The notes: a model not told the origin generated them from the letters alone. A stretch of 64,000 bases of DNA from Colwellia psychrerythraea (GCF_000764225.1 NZ_JQED01000005.1:186001-250000), one strand, 5' to 3'. Positions 34,415 to 46,854 are shown, counted from the stretch's first letter. Made by a program: numbers and translations.

Positions 34415-37249
34415 CTAAACTTCTTTACTCGTTGTTGCTTTATCTACCAAATAAAGAATGGATTGATAATCGATTCCCGCATGATGTGATAAACCTATTT
34501 CGCAGGTTCTGCTGTTGCTATACCCGACAGAACAGCCCGAAGGCACTTGTTCTTTTAACGTTGCTAATGCATTTTCATTCAGCTCAGGGGTGGTAAAACC
34601 TTTATCTCCAGCAAAGCCACAACACTGGATATGTTCAGGGATGACAACATTATGACTACATAATTTGGCAACTTGTTCCATTTTATCTGTTAAACCCATA
34701 CGCCTGCTGCTACAGGTGACATGCAACATGATGGTATCGTTTAATTGCTCAAACACTAGATGTTCCGCCAGTACATCGGCAGTAAAACCTACCGGCTCAT
34801 AGATGGATAAATTTGCCGTCGCGGCTGTGTTTTCTAACAACATCGATTTACATGGGCTGGTATCAATTAAAATAGGATGCTGACCATTTTCACTCAACTC
34901 TGTTAACTTAGTTAACAATGAACTCCTTTTCTGCTCAGCTTCATCAAACATACCTTTACTATTAAATGGCATACCGCAACATTCACCGGTAAAGTCAGGG
35001 CTAATAATGTCAAAACCTGCCTTAGCTAACACTGCATAGGTCACTTCAGTTAATGAACGTTGCTCAGTTGCATCTACCGCTTGTCCCATACTTCGGCTGG
35101 CACAACTTGGTATATAGACAACTTTGGGTTTAACGCTACTATAGTTTGAAATCACTTTAGGTTGATAGCGAGCTTTATTTGGCAAGTATTTACTCCATAA
35201 AGGAATATTATTGGCTGATAATTTACGCACCGTTCCCGTTAATCCGCCCATCACACTATTACCAAGTAGACGTTGGCTAAAACCAGCAATGGCCAAAGAA
35301 ACCCGGGTCATTTTTTCTATACTGGCAAAGTTGTTCGCAAGCTTTTGCGATAGCCCTTGGTACTTAGTATTTCTAACATTGCGAAGATCTCGGATCAGAT
35401 CACCAGTGTTAATGCCCACAGGACAGCGATCCGCACACAAGCCTGTTGCAGCGCAGGTATCGACGCCAAGGTAGTTGAAATCTTTTTCAAGTTCTCTTAA
35501 CTGTTGAGGATTATCATTTGAGGCTGTTAAACGACGAATTTCACGATAAGTGGTAATACGTTGCCTAGGCGTTAGGCTCAATCCTTTTGAAGGACATACT
35601 GGCTCACAAAATCCACATTCAATACATTTATCGACAATGTCATGTGCTGCAGGTAAATTTTTTAAATTTTTAATATGGGCTAATGGATCATCATTGATGA
35701 TAACGCCAGGGTTTAGTAAGAAACTCGGGTCAAATAATGCCTTTAACTGCTGCATTAAACTAAAGCCTTCTTTGCCCCACTCTAATTCGATAAAGGGTGC
35801 CATATTTCGCCCAGTACCATGTTCAGCCTTCAGTGACCCTTGATAATCGACTGCCACTAGCTGACAAACATCATCCATGAAAGACTGATAACGGTCTACT
35901 TCTGCTTGTGTTGAAAAGTCCTGTGTGAAAACAAAATGTAAATTACCATCAAGGGCATGACCAAAAATAATCGCTTCATCATAGTGATATTTTTCGAAAA
36001 GCCCTTGTAACTTAGCAACCGCATCAGCAAGTTGTTCAACAGGAAAAGCAACGTCTTCGATGATAACCGTAGTACCTGTTTCTCGCACCGCACCAACGGC
36101 TGGGAATGTGCCTTTTCGAATAGCCCACAGTTGTGAGTACTCACTTGCAACATCAGTAAATTTGATAACATTGGTTTGCTTGAAATCACTTAATAAATTT
36201 TCTAGATCTGCAATTTGCTCCGTTAATAATTGCTGATTTGCTGCGCGCGTTTCAATCAGCAGTGCGCCAACATCTTTGCCGAGTGTTTTGATAAATTCGG
36301 GCAAGCCTTTCATATCACTAACTGAAGCTAATGATCGCCTGTCCATTAATTCAACCGCAGATACATTGGCATCAGCTAATGCGCTAACCGCAGAACAAGT
36401 AGTGCGCATATCGGGAAAAAACACTATCGAGGAAGCACGGTATTTATGCTCTATAACCGTGTTATAGGTGATAGAAGAAATAAAACCTAAAGTGCCTTCT
36501 GAGCCAATCATTAAATGGGCAAGGATATCGATAGGGTCTTCAAAATCAATCAGAGAATTAATAGCATAACCCGTGGTATTTTTTAATCGGTATTTATGCT
36601 TAATTAACGCACTTAATTTCTCATCACTGCGGGTTTTAATGGCGAGGATATGTAAGCGTTCTAACAGTTGTACATGGCTTTTTTTAAAGGCAGAAATACT
36701 CGCTTGGTCAGCGGTATCCAGAATGCTACCATCATGTAAAACAAGACGAATATTATCAAGTGTTTGATAACTGTTTTGCGCAACACCACAACACATGCCA
36801 CTGGCATTATTAGCAGCAATACCTGCAATTTTACAGGTATTGATTGAGGCCGGATCAGGGCCAATTTTTCGCCCATAAGGTAATAAATACTTGTTCGCAT
36901 CGGCTCCAATAACACCCGGCCCCAATTTTATCTTCAGGCCAAGATCGACTATTTCATGGTTACGCCAATTATTGGTCAGCATGATCAAAATAGAGTCTGA
37001 TTGTGCTTGTCCCGATAGACTGGTACCAGCAGCCCTAAAGGTGACCGGTAATTTAGCGTGAGCTGCCGCTTTAATTACCCTTACTACTTCAGTTTCATCA
37101 TCCAAAATAAGGACTAATTGGGGTACTAAACGATAGAAACTGGCATCAACGCCATAAGCCAAGCGTCGAGTATAATCGGTAATAATACGTGATGCTGGAA
37201 TAAACTCTGCAACTTGCTTAGCAAGCAATTGATAATGCTCAGGTAACAT
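34415..37249 (-). CDS. dld: FAD/Fe-S D-lactate dehydrogenase (Dld-II type)
   Basis: A 944-residue fusion. The N-terminal FAD-binding PCMH domain (about 35-260, FRAAGTSLSGQAQSD and PDPASINTCKIAGIAANNASG) is followed by a FAD-oxidase C domain (to about 530). Two 4Fe-4S clusters come next (CIECGFCEPVCP and CAATGLCADRCP), then cysteine-rich CCG-type domains (ECCGMPFNSKG, QCCGFAGDKG). This is the architecture of Shewanella Dld-II, which oxidises D-lactate to pyruvate and passes electrons to quinone. It is the last gene of the lldP-lldE-lldF-lldG-dld order, 21 bp after lldG. GGGAAGG precedes the ATG. Some relatives act on D-2-hydroxyglutarate, which would also fit this genome. Confidence 0.92.
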   Translation of the reverse strand: MLPEHYQLLAKQVAEFIPASRIITDYTRRLAYGVDASFYRLVPQLVLILDDETEVVRVIKAAAHAKLPVTFRAAGTSLSGQAQSDSILIMLTNNWRNHEIVDLGLKIKLGPGVIGADANKYLLPYGRKIGPDPASINTCKIAGIAANNASGMCCGVAQNSYQTLDNIRLVLHDGSILDTADQASISAFKKSHVQLLERLHILAIKTRSDEKLSALIKHKYRLKNTTGYAINSLIDFEDPIDILAHLMIGSEGTLGFISSITYNTVIEHKYRASSIVFFPDMRTTCSAVSALADANVSAVELMDRRSLASVSDMKGLPEFIKTLGKDVGALLIETRAANQQLLTEQIADLENLLSDFKQTNVIKFTDVASEYSQLWAIRKGTFPAVGAVRETGTTVIIEDVAFPVEQLADAVAKLQGLFEKYHYDEAIIFGHALDGNLHFVFTQDFSTQAEVDRYQSFMDDVCQLVAVDYQGSLKAEHGTGRNMAPFIELEWGKEGFSLMQQLKALFDPSFLLNPGVIINDDPLAHIKNLKNLPAAHDIVDKCIECGFCEPVCPSKGLSLTPRQRITTYREIRRLTASNDNPQQLRELEKDFNYLGVDTCAATGLCADRCPVGINTGDLIRDLRNVRNTKYQGLSQKLANNFASIEKMTRVSLAIAGFSQRLLGNSVMGGLTGTVRKLSANNIPLWSKYLPNKARYQPKVISNYSSVKPKVVYIPSCASRSMGQAVDATEQRSLTEVTYAVLAKAGFDIISPDFTGECCGMPFNSKGMFDEAEQKRSSLLTKLTELSENGQHPILIDTSPCKSMLLENTAATANLSIYEPVGFTADVLAEHLVFEQLNDTIMLHVTCSSRRMGLTDKMEQVAKLCSHNVVIPEHIQCCGFAGDKGFTTPELNENALATLKEQVPSGCSVGYSNSRTCEIGLSHHAGIDYQSILYLVDKATTSKEV

Positions 37250-37270
37250 AAAACCTTCCCAAATTAACTA

Positions 37271-37957
37271 TTAGATATTTATTAATAAAACAATAAGCGC
37301 TTTCGGGCCATGAGCACCATACGCTAACGTTTGTTGAATATCGGCCGTTTTCGATGGGCCTGATACTAAGACAACGTTAGTTGGTAATTTATCTTGCCAT
37401 TGCTGCGCCTTAATCAAGCTGGTAAAGTCGGCATATAATTCATTGGCATCGACAATCACAAAGTGCACTGGCGGTACCAATGATAAACTTCTTGGCTCAT
37501 TTTCGTCAGGCCATAACACGATAGATCCTGTTGCTGCAATTGAACAGCGCGAGCTAGACAAAGCTGCTGGGCATTCATTAAAGAGTCTTTCTTTATTGTT
37601 ATCAATCGAAAAATCATAGGTTTGCAAATCTATCTTACTATCTAACGCTGCAATGACTTCACTATGTTCATCATTTTCACCATACAAAAGTTTGGTAATA
37701 TTTAGCGCCTTAAGCTGCTCACTGATAACCGATGCCATATTTGCTTTTGTGGTTTTGATCACTTGTGCATGGTTTTTTTCTAGTTCAGAAATAAACTGAG
37801 CTAAGTTTTCTTCACGACTGAACTCTGGATAGTTAAAAGGAACTTCTTCAGGCAATTTGTCATAATCTGCACCACTGACTTCCGCTTTTAATTTTGCAAG
37901 AATATTGCCACGTGCTGTTTTACTGACTGCTTTGATATCCGCTTTAGTATTTGTCAT
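37271..37957 (-). CDS. lldG: L-lactate utilisation protein LldG/LutC
   Basis: LUD-domain protein of 228 residues, a subunit of the LldEFG (LutABC) L-lactate dehydrogenase complex. ARGNILAKL at the N-terminus, AATGSIVLWPDENEPRSLSL and the C-terminal LVSGPSKTADIQQTLAYGAHGP are characteristic; the last segment ends in the family's usual GP. It lies four bases after lldF and 21 before dld. It has no Fe-S motif of its own. The complex converts L-lactate to pyruvate in the cytoplasm. Confidence 0.93.
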   Translation of the reverse strand: MTNTKADIKAVSKTARGNILAKLKAEVSGADYDKLPEEVPFNYPEFSREENLAQFISELEKNHAQVIKTTKANMASVISEQLKALNITKLLYGENDEHSEVIAALDSKIDLQTYDFSIDNNKERLFNECPAALSSSRCSIAATGSIVLWPDENEPRSLSLVPPVHFVIVDANELYADFTSLIKAQQWQDKLPTNVVLVSGPSKTADIQQTLAYGAHGPKALIVLLINI

Positions 37958-37961
37958 AAGG

Positions 37962-39440
37962 TTAGCCTCGCTCTTGCTGTGATTGCTTTGCTTTTTCTTG
38001 TTTAGCTTTCACTCTCTGATGTAACGTCGTTGCTGCCGGTTTAGGTGCCGTTCTAACACTCGTCCAGCCTCCAAGCTTCTTAGGCATTAAAAAGCGAAAG
38101 CGTGTTAACCCCCACATTGATAAAGCATACATAGTTGGTGATTTATGCACTTGTGCCCATACTTTCCAAATGAGTGCTTCGACACTACTGCGGCCTGCTC
38201 CCTGCCCTTTCATTACTTCAGGTTGTTGAGACTTAGGTTTGACGCTTTCTTGGCGCAAACGCAATAGTATCTTAGGAATAGGGATTTTAACGGGACAAAC
38301 CTCACCACAAGCCCCACATAGGGTTGATGCTGTCGGTAAATTAGTGGTCGCTTCTAATCCCAACATGTGCGGTGACACCATTTTACCAATAGGTCCCGGA
38401 TATACAGTGCCATAAGCATGACCGCCAATACGGGTATATACTGGACAATGGTTCATACAGGCACCACAACGAATACATTGTAATGTTTGCTTTAATTCTT
38501 CATCGGCAAAGGCTTGACTACGTCCATTATCAAGTAAAACTAAGTGCACTTCCTGAGGGCCATCTTTTTCACCTGGCTTTCGAGCTGAACTGATCATATT
38601 AAAGTAGGTTGAAATAGCTTGTCCGGTAGCGCTTCGCGTTAACAAACTTAGCAGTGGTGGAACGTCAGATAGGTGTTCAACGACTTTTTCTATACCTGTT
38701 ATGGCAATGTGTAAGTCAGGTATCGTAGTACACATACGACCATTACCTTCATTTTCAACTAAACAGAGTGTACCCGTTTCAGCTACCGCAAAGTTAACAC
38801 CTGAGATGCCGACATCAGCTTGACAAAATTTATTTCTAAGTACTTCTCTACCTTGCTGAATTAAGGTGTCAACATCGGTGCTGTACTCAAAGCCCTCAAT
38901 ATTATCAGCAAATAATTTAGCTACTTGTTTTTTATTTTGATGAATTGCGGGCATGATGATATGAGACGGATGCTCTTTCGCCAATTGTACAATGTACTCA
39001 CCCATATCTGATTCAAGACATTCGACATTTCGTTCTTCAAGGTAGTCATTTAGTGCCGTTTCTTCTGACACCATAGATTTACCTTTAACGACTGAACTGC
39101 CCTTTTTATCGGCAATAAGCTGGGCAATAATTTCATTTGCTTCAGTTATTGTTTCAGCCCAATGCACCTTGATGCCATTTCTTTCAAGGTTACCCTCTAA
39201 TTGCTCAAGCAAATGTGGTAACTTCGCTAAACAGCGCTGTTTGATTAATTTGCACTGTTCGCGTAATACTTCAAGTTCATCTTCTGATGAAAAAGCACTT
39301 TTCCGCTTATCCATCAAATAATCCATCGCACCCCGAAAGTTTGACCTCAGTTCTTCATTGCCAAGGTCTCGTGCAACATTCGCACGAAAGGCTTTTGCAG
39401 AGGCGGCATATTTGCTTTCTTCTTCAATTATATGTTTCAT
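37962..39440 (-). CDS. lldF: L-lactate utilisation Fe-S protein LldF/LutB
   Basis: A 492-residue LUD-type protein carrying two 4Fe-4S clusters (CIRCGACMNHCPVY and TLCGACGEVCPVKIP). KGKSMVSEETALNDYLEERN and GVNFAVAETGTLCLVENEGNG are typical LutB elements. It is the electron-transfer subunit of the L-lactate dehydrogenase complex. The start overlaps the lldE stop by four bases, so translation is probably coupled. The C-terminal about 50 residues are basic and low in complexity (AKQEKAKQSQQ). Confidence 0.95.
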   Translation of the reverse strand: MKHIIEEESKYAASAKAFRANVARDLGNEELRSNFRGAMDYLMDKRKSAFSSEDELEVLREQCKLIKQRCLAKLPHLLEQLEGNLERNGIKVHWAETITEANEIIAQLIADKKGSSVVKGKSMVSEETALNDYLEERNVECLESDMGEYIVQLAKEHPSHIIMPAIHQNKKQVAKLFADNIEGFEYSTDVDTLIQQGREVLRNKFCQADVGISGVNFAVAETGTLCLVENEGNGRMCTTIPDLHIAITGIEKVVEHLSDVPPLLSLLTRSATGQAISTYFNMISSARKPGEKDGPQEVHLVLLDNGRSQAFADEELKQTLQCIRCGACMNHCPVYTRIGGHAYGTVYPGPIGKMVSPHMLGLEATTNLPTASTLCGACGEVCPVKIPIPKILLRLRQESVKPKSQQPEVMKGQGAGRSSVEALIWKVWAQVHKSPTMYALSMWGLTRFRFLMPKKLGGWTSVRTAPKPAATTLHQRVKAKQEKAKQSQQERG

Positions 39441-40222
39441 AGTGAGCCCTTAGATGAATTACCTTTGATACGATTAAGTAAGTAACTCGCAATATGCTCA
39501 CCACGTAATGATTGTTTTTGATAATCGAGCGCGCCATTTATATTCATCATGCAACCATGATCAGCACTAACATACCTAACGGCATCAGTTGCAACAAGAT
39601 GTTTACTTTTATCAGCCACCATGGCAGCTGATATATCTGCATGCTTTACTGCAAATGTTCCACCAAAACCACAACACTCACTTTCATAATCATGTATAAC
39701 CAATTCAACATTGGCGAGTTGAGAAATCAGCTTATTACCAGTGAGATGTACGCCCATTTCTCTTCTAGCCGCACAAGAAGTATGTAACGCAACTTTTTCT
39801 TTTGGACCTTGATCCACAGGTTTTAAATGCAGTACATGCACCAAAAATTCAGTCAATTCGAATACACGTTGACAAAAGTTATTGATTTCAGGGTCATCAC
39901 CAAGCAGATCAAGGTAGTGATGACGCATCATGCCACCACAAGATCCCGAAACGACAACAACAGGAATATCAAGAGGGAATTGTTTCACTTGTGACAAAGC
40001 TACCGCTTTAGCTTCATCTTTATAACCAGAGTTATAGGCCGGTTGCCCACAGCAACTCTGCCCCTGCGGGTAAATAACCTCAATGCCTTCGCGTTCAAGT
40101 AATTCGATAGCATCCATGCCCGTATCAGGAAAAAAACTATCAACGATACAAGTACCAAATAAATAAACCTGCTTTGGCTTTTTAGGATAGTCACGGAGAT
40201 GCTGAGTGTTAAGTTGTTGCAT
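39437..40222 (-). CDS. lldE: L-lactate utilisation protein LldE/LutA
   Basis: A 261-residue protein with two CCG domains: SCCGQPAYNSGY and ECCGFGGTFAVKH, with further cysteines in VSGSCGGMMRHHY and HTSCAARREMG. It is the third subunit of the LldEFG L-lactate dehydrogenase. It lies downstream of lldP, separated by 458 bp that include an inverted-repeat element, and overlaps lldF. The N-terminal KPKQVYLFGTCIVDSFFPD is well conserved in LutA. Confidence 0.95.
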   Translation of the reverse strand: MQQLNTQHLRDYPKKPKQVYLFGTCIVDSFFPDTGMDAIELLEREGIEVIYPQGQSCCGQPAYNSGYKDEAKAVALSQVKQFPLDIPVVVVSGSCGGMMRHHYLDLLGDDPEINNFCQRVFELTEFLVHVLHLKPVDQGPKEKVALHTSCAARREMGVHLTGNKLISQLANVELVIHDYESECCGFGGTFAVKHADISAAMVADKSKHLVATDAVRYVSADHGCMMNINGALDYQKQSLRGEHIASYLLNRIKGNSSKGSL

Positions 40223-40244
40223 AGATTGCTCTCTATTAGTGTAA

Positions 40245-40518
40245 TACCAATCGAATTAATTTATTGATCACTTAGCGAGAATGAAAAGGTTTAGAGGTAA
40301 GGCATTGATTGAAGAGAATGGTTGTTCCCTTATCAAAATCAATAACGCCGCATGTAAACCTTTACCTTTAATTAGGAACTCGCCCTTTAGGAGCTCATTA
40401 GCAAACTGATAACATCACAAAACGAATGAAATATAGACTAACTATGCTTAACTCATTTTGTTTGTTTTAAGCTCGCTAATATAACTCTGAGCTGACCAAT
40501 AAATTAATCCGCTTGGTA
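40245..40518. repeat. Inverted-repeat element (MITE-like), family A copy 2
   Basis: A 274-bp non-coding element in the lldP-lldE gap. Its ends, 40245-40270 and 40493-40518, are inverted repeats with 23 of 26 positions matching, starting TACCAA and ending TTGGTA. The core at 40287-40365 is nearly identical to 4249-4325 of copy 1, while the outer arms of the two copies differ. It therefore looks like a family with a fixed core and variable arms. No transposase is present. Confidence 0.82.
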
Positions 40519-40680
40519 TAAATTACAGTTTCAAAAAATAGCATTAATCAATCATTTCAAAACTGCTGAAATGGCTACCTGATAAAAATAGCTACATTAG
40601 TTTGTCAACTTGCAAACCTAGGCATAATTTAGGACAAGCCTAGCTGCAAGTTTTTGATGGCTATTTAATTAGCCCATTAC

Positions 40681-42375
40681 TTAGCCGAGTAGAGGATCAC
40701 TGACGTTGAAGACATTGATAGCAATAAATCCAAGCACACCGACAGCTATTACATAATAAATAGTTGGTAATATAGTTTTGCGCAATGTTCTACCTTCTTG
40801 CCCCAATAAACCAACCGTTGCGGAAGCTGCGACCACATTATGAATTGCTATCATGTTGCCTGCTGCTGCACCTATAGCTTGTGAAGCGACGAGTACAGCA
40901 CCTGAAACAGACAGCGCATTAGCCACTTCAAACTGAAATTGACTTAACATCATATTGCTCACGGTATTTGAACCCGCAATAAAAGCACCAAGCGCACCAA
41001 TGCTAGGTGCAAATAACGGGTACAGATCACCAAACGTTTGCGCAACAAAACTTGCCATGGCAACCGGCATGGCAGCGAGGTCAGCACCATTAACACCGGA
41101 GTTAATTAGTATACGTACCATAGGAATAGTAAAGATGAGGACAAAACCTGCGCCCACTAGCGTAGTCGTTGACTGTTTAGCTGCATCTACCACTTGTTTA
41201 AACTTCATCTGATGTAAAAATAACGTCAGGATACACACAAAAAACAAGATACCACCGGGTAGATATAAAGGCTGAACACTTGCACTAATGCCTACTTCGC
41301 CAAGAATGTTGCTAAAGCCAAATGAAAGGCTCTTTAATAAAGCTTTAAATTCAGTTGAAACACGGCTAAGCACAAGAATAACTGCCACAAGTAAATACGG
41401 TAACCACGCTCTTGTTAACGACATTGATGTTTTAGCTTGTTTGTTATCTTGTTTAAATGATATTTTGCCTAACCAGTGAGCAGGCCATTGTTCTTTCGGT
41501 GCGAAATCCCATGCCTTCTTTGGCATAAGAAAGCCACGTTTTGCAAGCGGTACAACAATAGCCATACCAACCAAGGCACCAATAAGTGAAGGGAATTCAG
41601 GGCCAAGAAAAATACCCGTTAGTGCGTAAGGTAGGGTAAATGCTAAGCCGGCAAAGATTGCAAAAGGAGCGATTTCAAAACCTTCTTTCCAACTTTTATT
41701 TTGACCAAAGAATCGCGTCAACATTACCACCATAAAGAGTGGCATCAAGGTACCTACAATAGCGTGCCCTACGGCAACCTCTGAGGTAATGAGTCGTAAA
41801 AACTGCTCCCAACTACTGCCATTAGCAATAAGCTGTTCGGTGAGATTACTTTTATCTAAACCACTGCTAACACCAATGATAATGGGGGTACCTACCGCGC
41901 CAAATGACACTGGTGTTGACTGAATCATCATACCAATCATCACTGCTGATATAGCAGGAAAACCAATCGCTACCAGTAAAGGTGCTGCAATAGCGGCGGG
42001 TGTTCCGAAACCTGATGCCCCTTCAATGAAACAGCCAAAGAGCCAAGCAATAATAATGGCCTGTACCCTACGATCCGGACTGATATTAGTAAAACCAGCC
42101 CTTATCCGTAAAATAGCGCCAGAGTGTTGTAAGGTATTGAGCAACATTATTGCGCCAAAGATGATCCACAGCACAGCAATAGTGATCATTAGTCCTTGCA
42201 TTGAACTAGCAATGATTCGATTAAAGCTCATTTCCCAGGCAAAAAAGGCTATAGCTGCTGTTACGGTGTAAACAACAGGCATAGCCTTTTTTGCTGGCCA
42301 ATGAAGACCGATGAGTAATACTGCCGACAGGGCAATCGGCATAAACGCGAGTAAAGCTTGTAGTGTAATTGACAT
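40681..42375 (-). CDS. lldP: L-lactate permease
   Basis: Integral membrane transporter of 564 residues with about 12-14 helices, in the LctP family. Signature segments are [43 protein letters not shown] and [20 protein letters not shown]. It imports lactate with protons. It is the first gene of the lactate cluster and is divergent from a LysR gene. The distance to lldE (458 bp) is filled mainly by a family A inverted-repeat element, so transcription may continue across a structured RNA. Confidence 0.95.
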   Translation of the reverse strand: MSITLQALLAFMPIALSAVLLIGLHWPAKKAMPVVYTVTAAIAFFAWEMSFNRIIASSMQGLMITIAVLWIIFGAIMLLNTLQHSGAILRIRAGFTNISPDRRVQAIIIAWLFGCFIEGASGFGTPAAIAAPLLVAIGFPAISAVMIGMMIQSTPVSFGAVGTPIIIGVSSGLDKSNLTEQLIANGSSWEQFLRLITSEVAVGHAIVGTLMPLFMVVMLTRFFGQNKSWKEGFEIAPFAIFAGLAFTLPYALTGIFLGPEFPSLIGALVGMAIVVPLAKRGFLMPKKAWDFAPKEQWPAHWLGKISFKQDNKQAKTSMSLTRAWLPYLLVAVILVLSRVSTEFKALLKSLSFGFSNILGEVGISASVQPLYLPGGILFFVCILTLFLHQMKFKQVVDAAKQSTTTLVGAGFVLIFTIPMVRILINSGVNGADLAAMPVAMASFVAQTFGDLYPLFAPSIGALGAFIAGSNTVSNMMLSQFQFEVANALSVSGAVLVASQAIGAAAGNMIAIHNVVAASATVGLLGQEGRTLRKTILPTIYYVIAVGVLGFIAINVFNVSDPLLG

Positions 42376-42502
42376 ATTTTATCCTCGCCCTACTTTCATG
42401 TTCAGTAGGTGCTTTGTTATAGTTTTATTCAATCTATACCTAACGACATTATTTATGAATAGGGCTATAATAAATTCATTATTAACAAAAGGAACGTAAT
42501 AG

Positions 42503-43405
42503 ATGCCTAATGCTAGCGAATTGGCTTTGTTTTCATTAATTGTTGAGGCTAAATCCTTCAATAAAGCTGCCCAGTTGGCAGAGATATCACCTGCAGCACT
42601 GAGTAAAAAAATTTCAAAACTTGAGAAAAGTTTAGGCATACAGCTGTTATATAGAACAACAAGACGATTAAGTTTAACAGAAGCAGGAGAAGTACTTTAC
42701 AACCACTCAAAAGACATTAATAAGCAAGTAAATGATGCAGTTAGTGCTGTGAGCAGTTTTAGTGAAGGCTTGTCGGGTACTATCAAAATGACAGTGCCAA
42801 CCATTTCAGGGGAGTTGATTCTCGCGCAAGCCGTTGCTGAATTTTGTCAGCGCCACCCTAAATTAAGTGTAGAGATGCGCTTAGAAAATGAGTTCGTTGA
42901 TTTGATTAAAGAGGGACAAGACTTAGCTATTAGAACTGGGGTATTAAGTGACTCAAGTTTGATTGCAAAACCGCTATTGCAATCAAATTGGATCGTATGT
43001 TGTGCGCCAACTTATATTGAAAAACATGGTATCCCAAAAACACCACAAGAATTATCAAGACATAACTGTATGGCATATACTTATCAAGATAAAGGTGCCC
43101 ATGATTGGTACTTTAGTCAATCAGACGAAGCCTATTACGTAAAAATATCGGGAAACTTTGCTACCAATAACTCACAAGCCCTACGTAAAGCAGCACTTGC
43201 TGGATATGGCATAGTATATGTGCCACGTTGTAGTGTTTATGATGACATGCAACGTGGTGATTTAGTGCAATTATTACCTGAGTTTCACGGCCGCCAATTG
43301 GGGATTTATGCGGTATACCCTTATACCAAACATCAATCTCAAAAAGTACGTCTGCTGATCGAACATATAAAAGATTGCTACCAACGACAGGCCGAATATT
43401 TTTAA
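42503..43405 (+). CDS. LysR-type regulator divergent from lldP
   Basis: LysR-family regulator of 300 residues. The HTH lies at residues 1-60 (ASELALFSLIVEAKSFNKAA, then ISPAALSKKISKLEKSLGIQ). The effector domain begins LSGTIKMTVPTISGELILAQ. It resembles the broad DmlR/AaeR-like branch. The 127-bp divergent spacing to lldP suggests that it controls the lactate operon. Lactate operons in enterobacteria and Pseudomonas use GntR-type LldR, so this would be a different regulator. The effector, presumably lactate or another hydroxyacid, is unproven. Confidence 0.86.
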   Translation: MPNASELALFSLIVEAKSFNKAAQLAEISPAALSKKISKLEKSLGIQLLYRTTRRLSLTEAGEVLYNHSKDINKQVNDAVSAVSSFSEGLSGTIKMTVPTISGELILAQAVAEFCQRHPKLSVEMRLENEFVDLIKEGQDLAIRTGVLSDSSLIAKPLLQSNWIVCCAPTYIEKHGIPKTPQELSRHNCMAYTYQDKGAHDWYFSQSDEAYYVKISGNFATNNSQALRKAALAGYGIVYVPRCSVYDDMQRGDLVQLLPEFHGRQLGIYAVYPYTKHQSQKVRLLIEHIKDCYQRQAEYF

Positions 43406-43438
43406 CACTTTGATAGTGGTTGTAGCCTTAATATGCGA

Positions 43439-45040
<1,602 letters not shown>

Positions 45041-45255
45041 TTAATTTCTCTTGAGTTAATAAGCTGAGCAGCATACATTTATACACTAAAAAGAAAGCAA
45101 GTATAGGGATTCCTCATAAAAATAGCGTTTCCTCAGAGCTGTACCCCACCTCTTTTCGGATAATAACTATAAGGTTAGTAAAATAAAACTATCAGCTTGA
45201 GGTAGCATCAAGGTAAATATCACAAAGCGACATAATAACAATTTCACCCCTAGGG

Positions 45256-46854
45256 TTAAGTAAAGCTCGACTCTTCTATAGATAACGCATAAGACTTATA
45301 TTCCATATCTGCTTTTAAGATATGCTTCGCAAGCCAATTATAAAGAAACATAGCTATTTTATGGTGTACGTCAATATCATAATCATCGAGTTTCCCCCGT
45401 AATAAATGAAATTTTTCTCTTAATTCTCCATGTTTGTTAATATGTTCTTCGGTATCTGGATAATTAATTTGTCTTAATAAGTTTTCTTCCGCTTCAAAGT
45501 GCAGATCAATATAAGAGGATAGGCTTTGGAATAGCATAATCGCGGCTTCCTTATTATCTTGATGGAAGAAATCGTTGATCATAGCAAAGAGCACTTTATG
45601 CTGTTCATCAATTTCTGTATTGCCTATCGAATATTCCTCAATCCATGCAATGCCAACTTTATCGGCTACTTTATTATGAGAGATAATCTCTATTGGGTTT
45701 TTAACCGCTTTAGTCACACTATTTAAAATAGCACTTTTCTTTAATGGTTTAATCAGATAACCGCTTAAACCAAATGGAATCCAGCGCTTAATCTCCAATT
45801 TATCTTGATCATGTGCATAAGCGATCACAGGCATTTTATTACCTGCTTCGCGAAGTGTTCGTGTGATTTCCAGACCATTAATACTCGGTAAATCATAAGC
45901 TAACAGTGCAACATCAGGTTTAAAAGATTCAATTTTTTCTAGGGCGGCCTGACCATCATTCACCAAAGCCCATCTAAAGACAGTGTCAGCAAATATTTCC
46001 TCAATAACTCTAGCAAACATATCAGAAGGCTCAGCAATGAGTACTTTATAGCGCGATGTTTTCGGACATTCATTTTCAGGTGTATCTTTTGTTAAAAGCT
46101 CAGTATTAACACCAACCACTGATTTATTTTTTGGTATTTGGAGCTTTTCAAAGCCTAGTTTTATAGATTGATTATTGGCCTTTAATTTTATTAACTGGTC
46201 TAGAATCGTTTGAATGCTAGCCGACAGGTTTTCACTCATCTCTCCAACCGAAAGACCTATTAAGTTCTGCAAAACTCTTTTAGCTTCCTCATTATCTAGT
46301 GATTCATTCGCTGCCGATAAAATTGCACTTTCACATTGATTTACTCCTTCCGTAAATGATTTTTTCAAGGCAACGCCATGCTCTATACATGATGCCAATT
46401 CATCTTCACCATCGGAAATAAGTTGCTCTAAACTGCTATTTTTATGGTTTTCTATTATCTGTAATTCCTGCAATAGCACCAGTTTTAATCGGTATGGCTC
46501 GTTTAACGGGTTGATAATGACATAATTATCAAAAAGGCCATTTTCACAGGCTAAATAAGCACGGTAGGTTTCACGATTGCTAATCAGTAAAATAGCGCTA
46601 TGGGGTGCAATTTTTTGTTCGTATTCTTCTAAATAATTTATATAAAACTGAATGGTATTTTTAACATTATTAGACGCCAATAATAAAACTTTAGGTTTCA
46701 GTAAAGTGATCTCGTGCAGCTTTTTTGGATTATATCTGTAAGATTTAAATGAAAGCTCTAATTCCAGTATTTGTTGAATAGCTGGTTCTACGCTGTCACG
46801 ATCTTGGTAAACCATAATAACATCGGGGTGATTTGCTAAGGTTATTTGACTCAT
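45256..46854 (-). CDS. Pseudo-receiver/bacteriohemerythrin protein
   Basis: A 532-residue cytoplasmic protein in three parts. Residues 8-120 look like a receiver fold with no phospho-acceptor (PKVLLLASNN). Residues 268-385 are a second receiver-like domain in which the acceptor position is Ala319 (DVALLAYDLPSINGLE), although the lysine in YLIKP is kept. Residues 400-520 are a bacteriohemerythrin with all iron ligands: His419, His452, Glu456, His471, His475, His511 and Asp516. Hemerythrins bind O2 or NO at a di-iron site. The start overlaps the stop of the upstream PAS-GGDEF-EAL gene by four bases, so the products probably act together. It may be an oxygen- or NO-responsive partner for c-di-GMP signalling; this is an inference. 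Confidence 0.88.
   Translation of the reverse strand: MSQITLANHPDVIMVYQDRDSVEPAIQQILELELSFKSYRYNPKKLHEITLLKPKVLLLASNNVKNTIQFYINYLEEYEQKIAPHSAILLISNRETYRAYLACENGLFDNYVIINPLNEPYRLKLVLLQELQIIENHKNSSLEQLISDGEDELASCIEHGVALKKSFTEGVNQCESAILSAANESLDNEEAKRVLQNLIGLSVGEMSENLSASIQTILDQLIKLKANNQSIKLGFEKLQIPKNKSVVGVNTELLTKDTPENECPKTSRYKVLIAEPSDMFARVIEEIFADTVFRWALVNDGQAALEKIESFKPDVALLAYDLPSINGLEITRTLREAGNKMPVIAYAHDQDKLEIKRWIPFGLSGYLIKPLKKSAILNSVTKAVKNPIEIISHNKVADKVGIAWIEEYSIGNTEIDEQHKVLFAMINDFFHQDNKEAAIMLFQSLSSYIDLHFEAEENLLRQINYPDTEEHINKHGELREKFHLLRGKLDDYDIDVHHKIAMFLYNWLAKHILKADMEYKSYALSIEESSFT

Noticed and set aside
34375..34596. 73-codon plus-strand frame at the end of dld
   Set aside because: Two thirds overlaps the conserved 3' end of dld in antisense. 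Its N-terminal hydrophobic run comes from AT-rich intergenic DNA.
45041..45255. Possible riboswitch or sigma-28 promoter before the 45040 chemoreceptor
   Set aside because: I looked for TAAA-N15-GCCGATAA and for a c-di-GMP (GEMM-type) aptamer and found neither in this gap.
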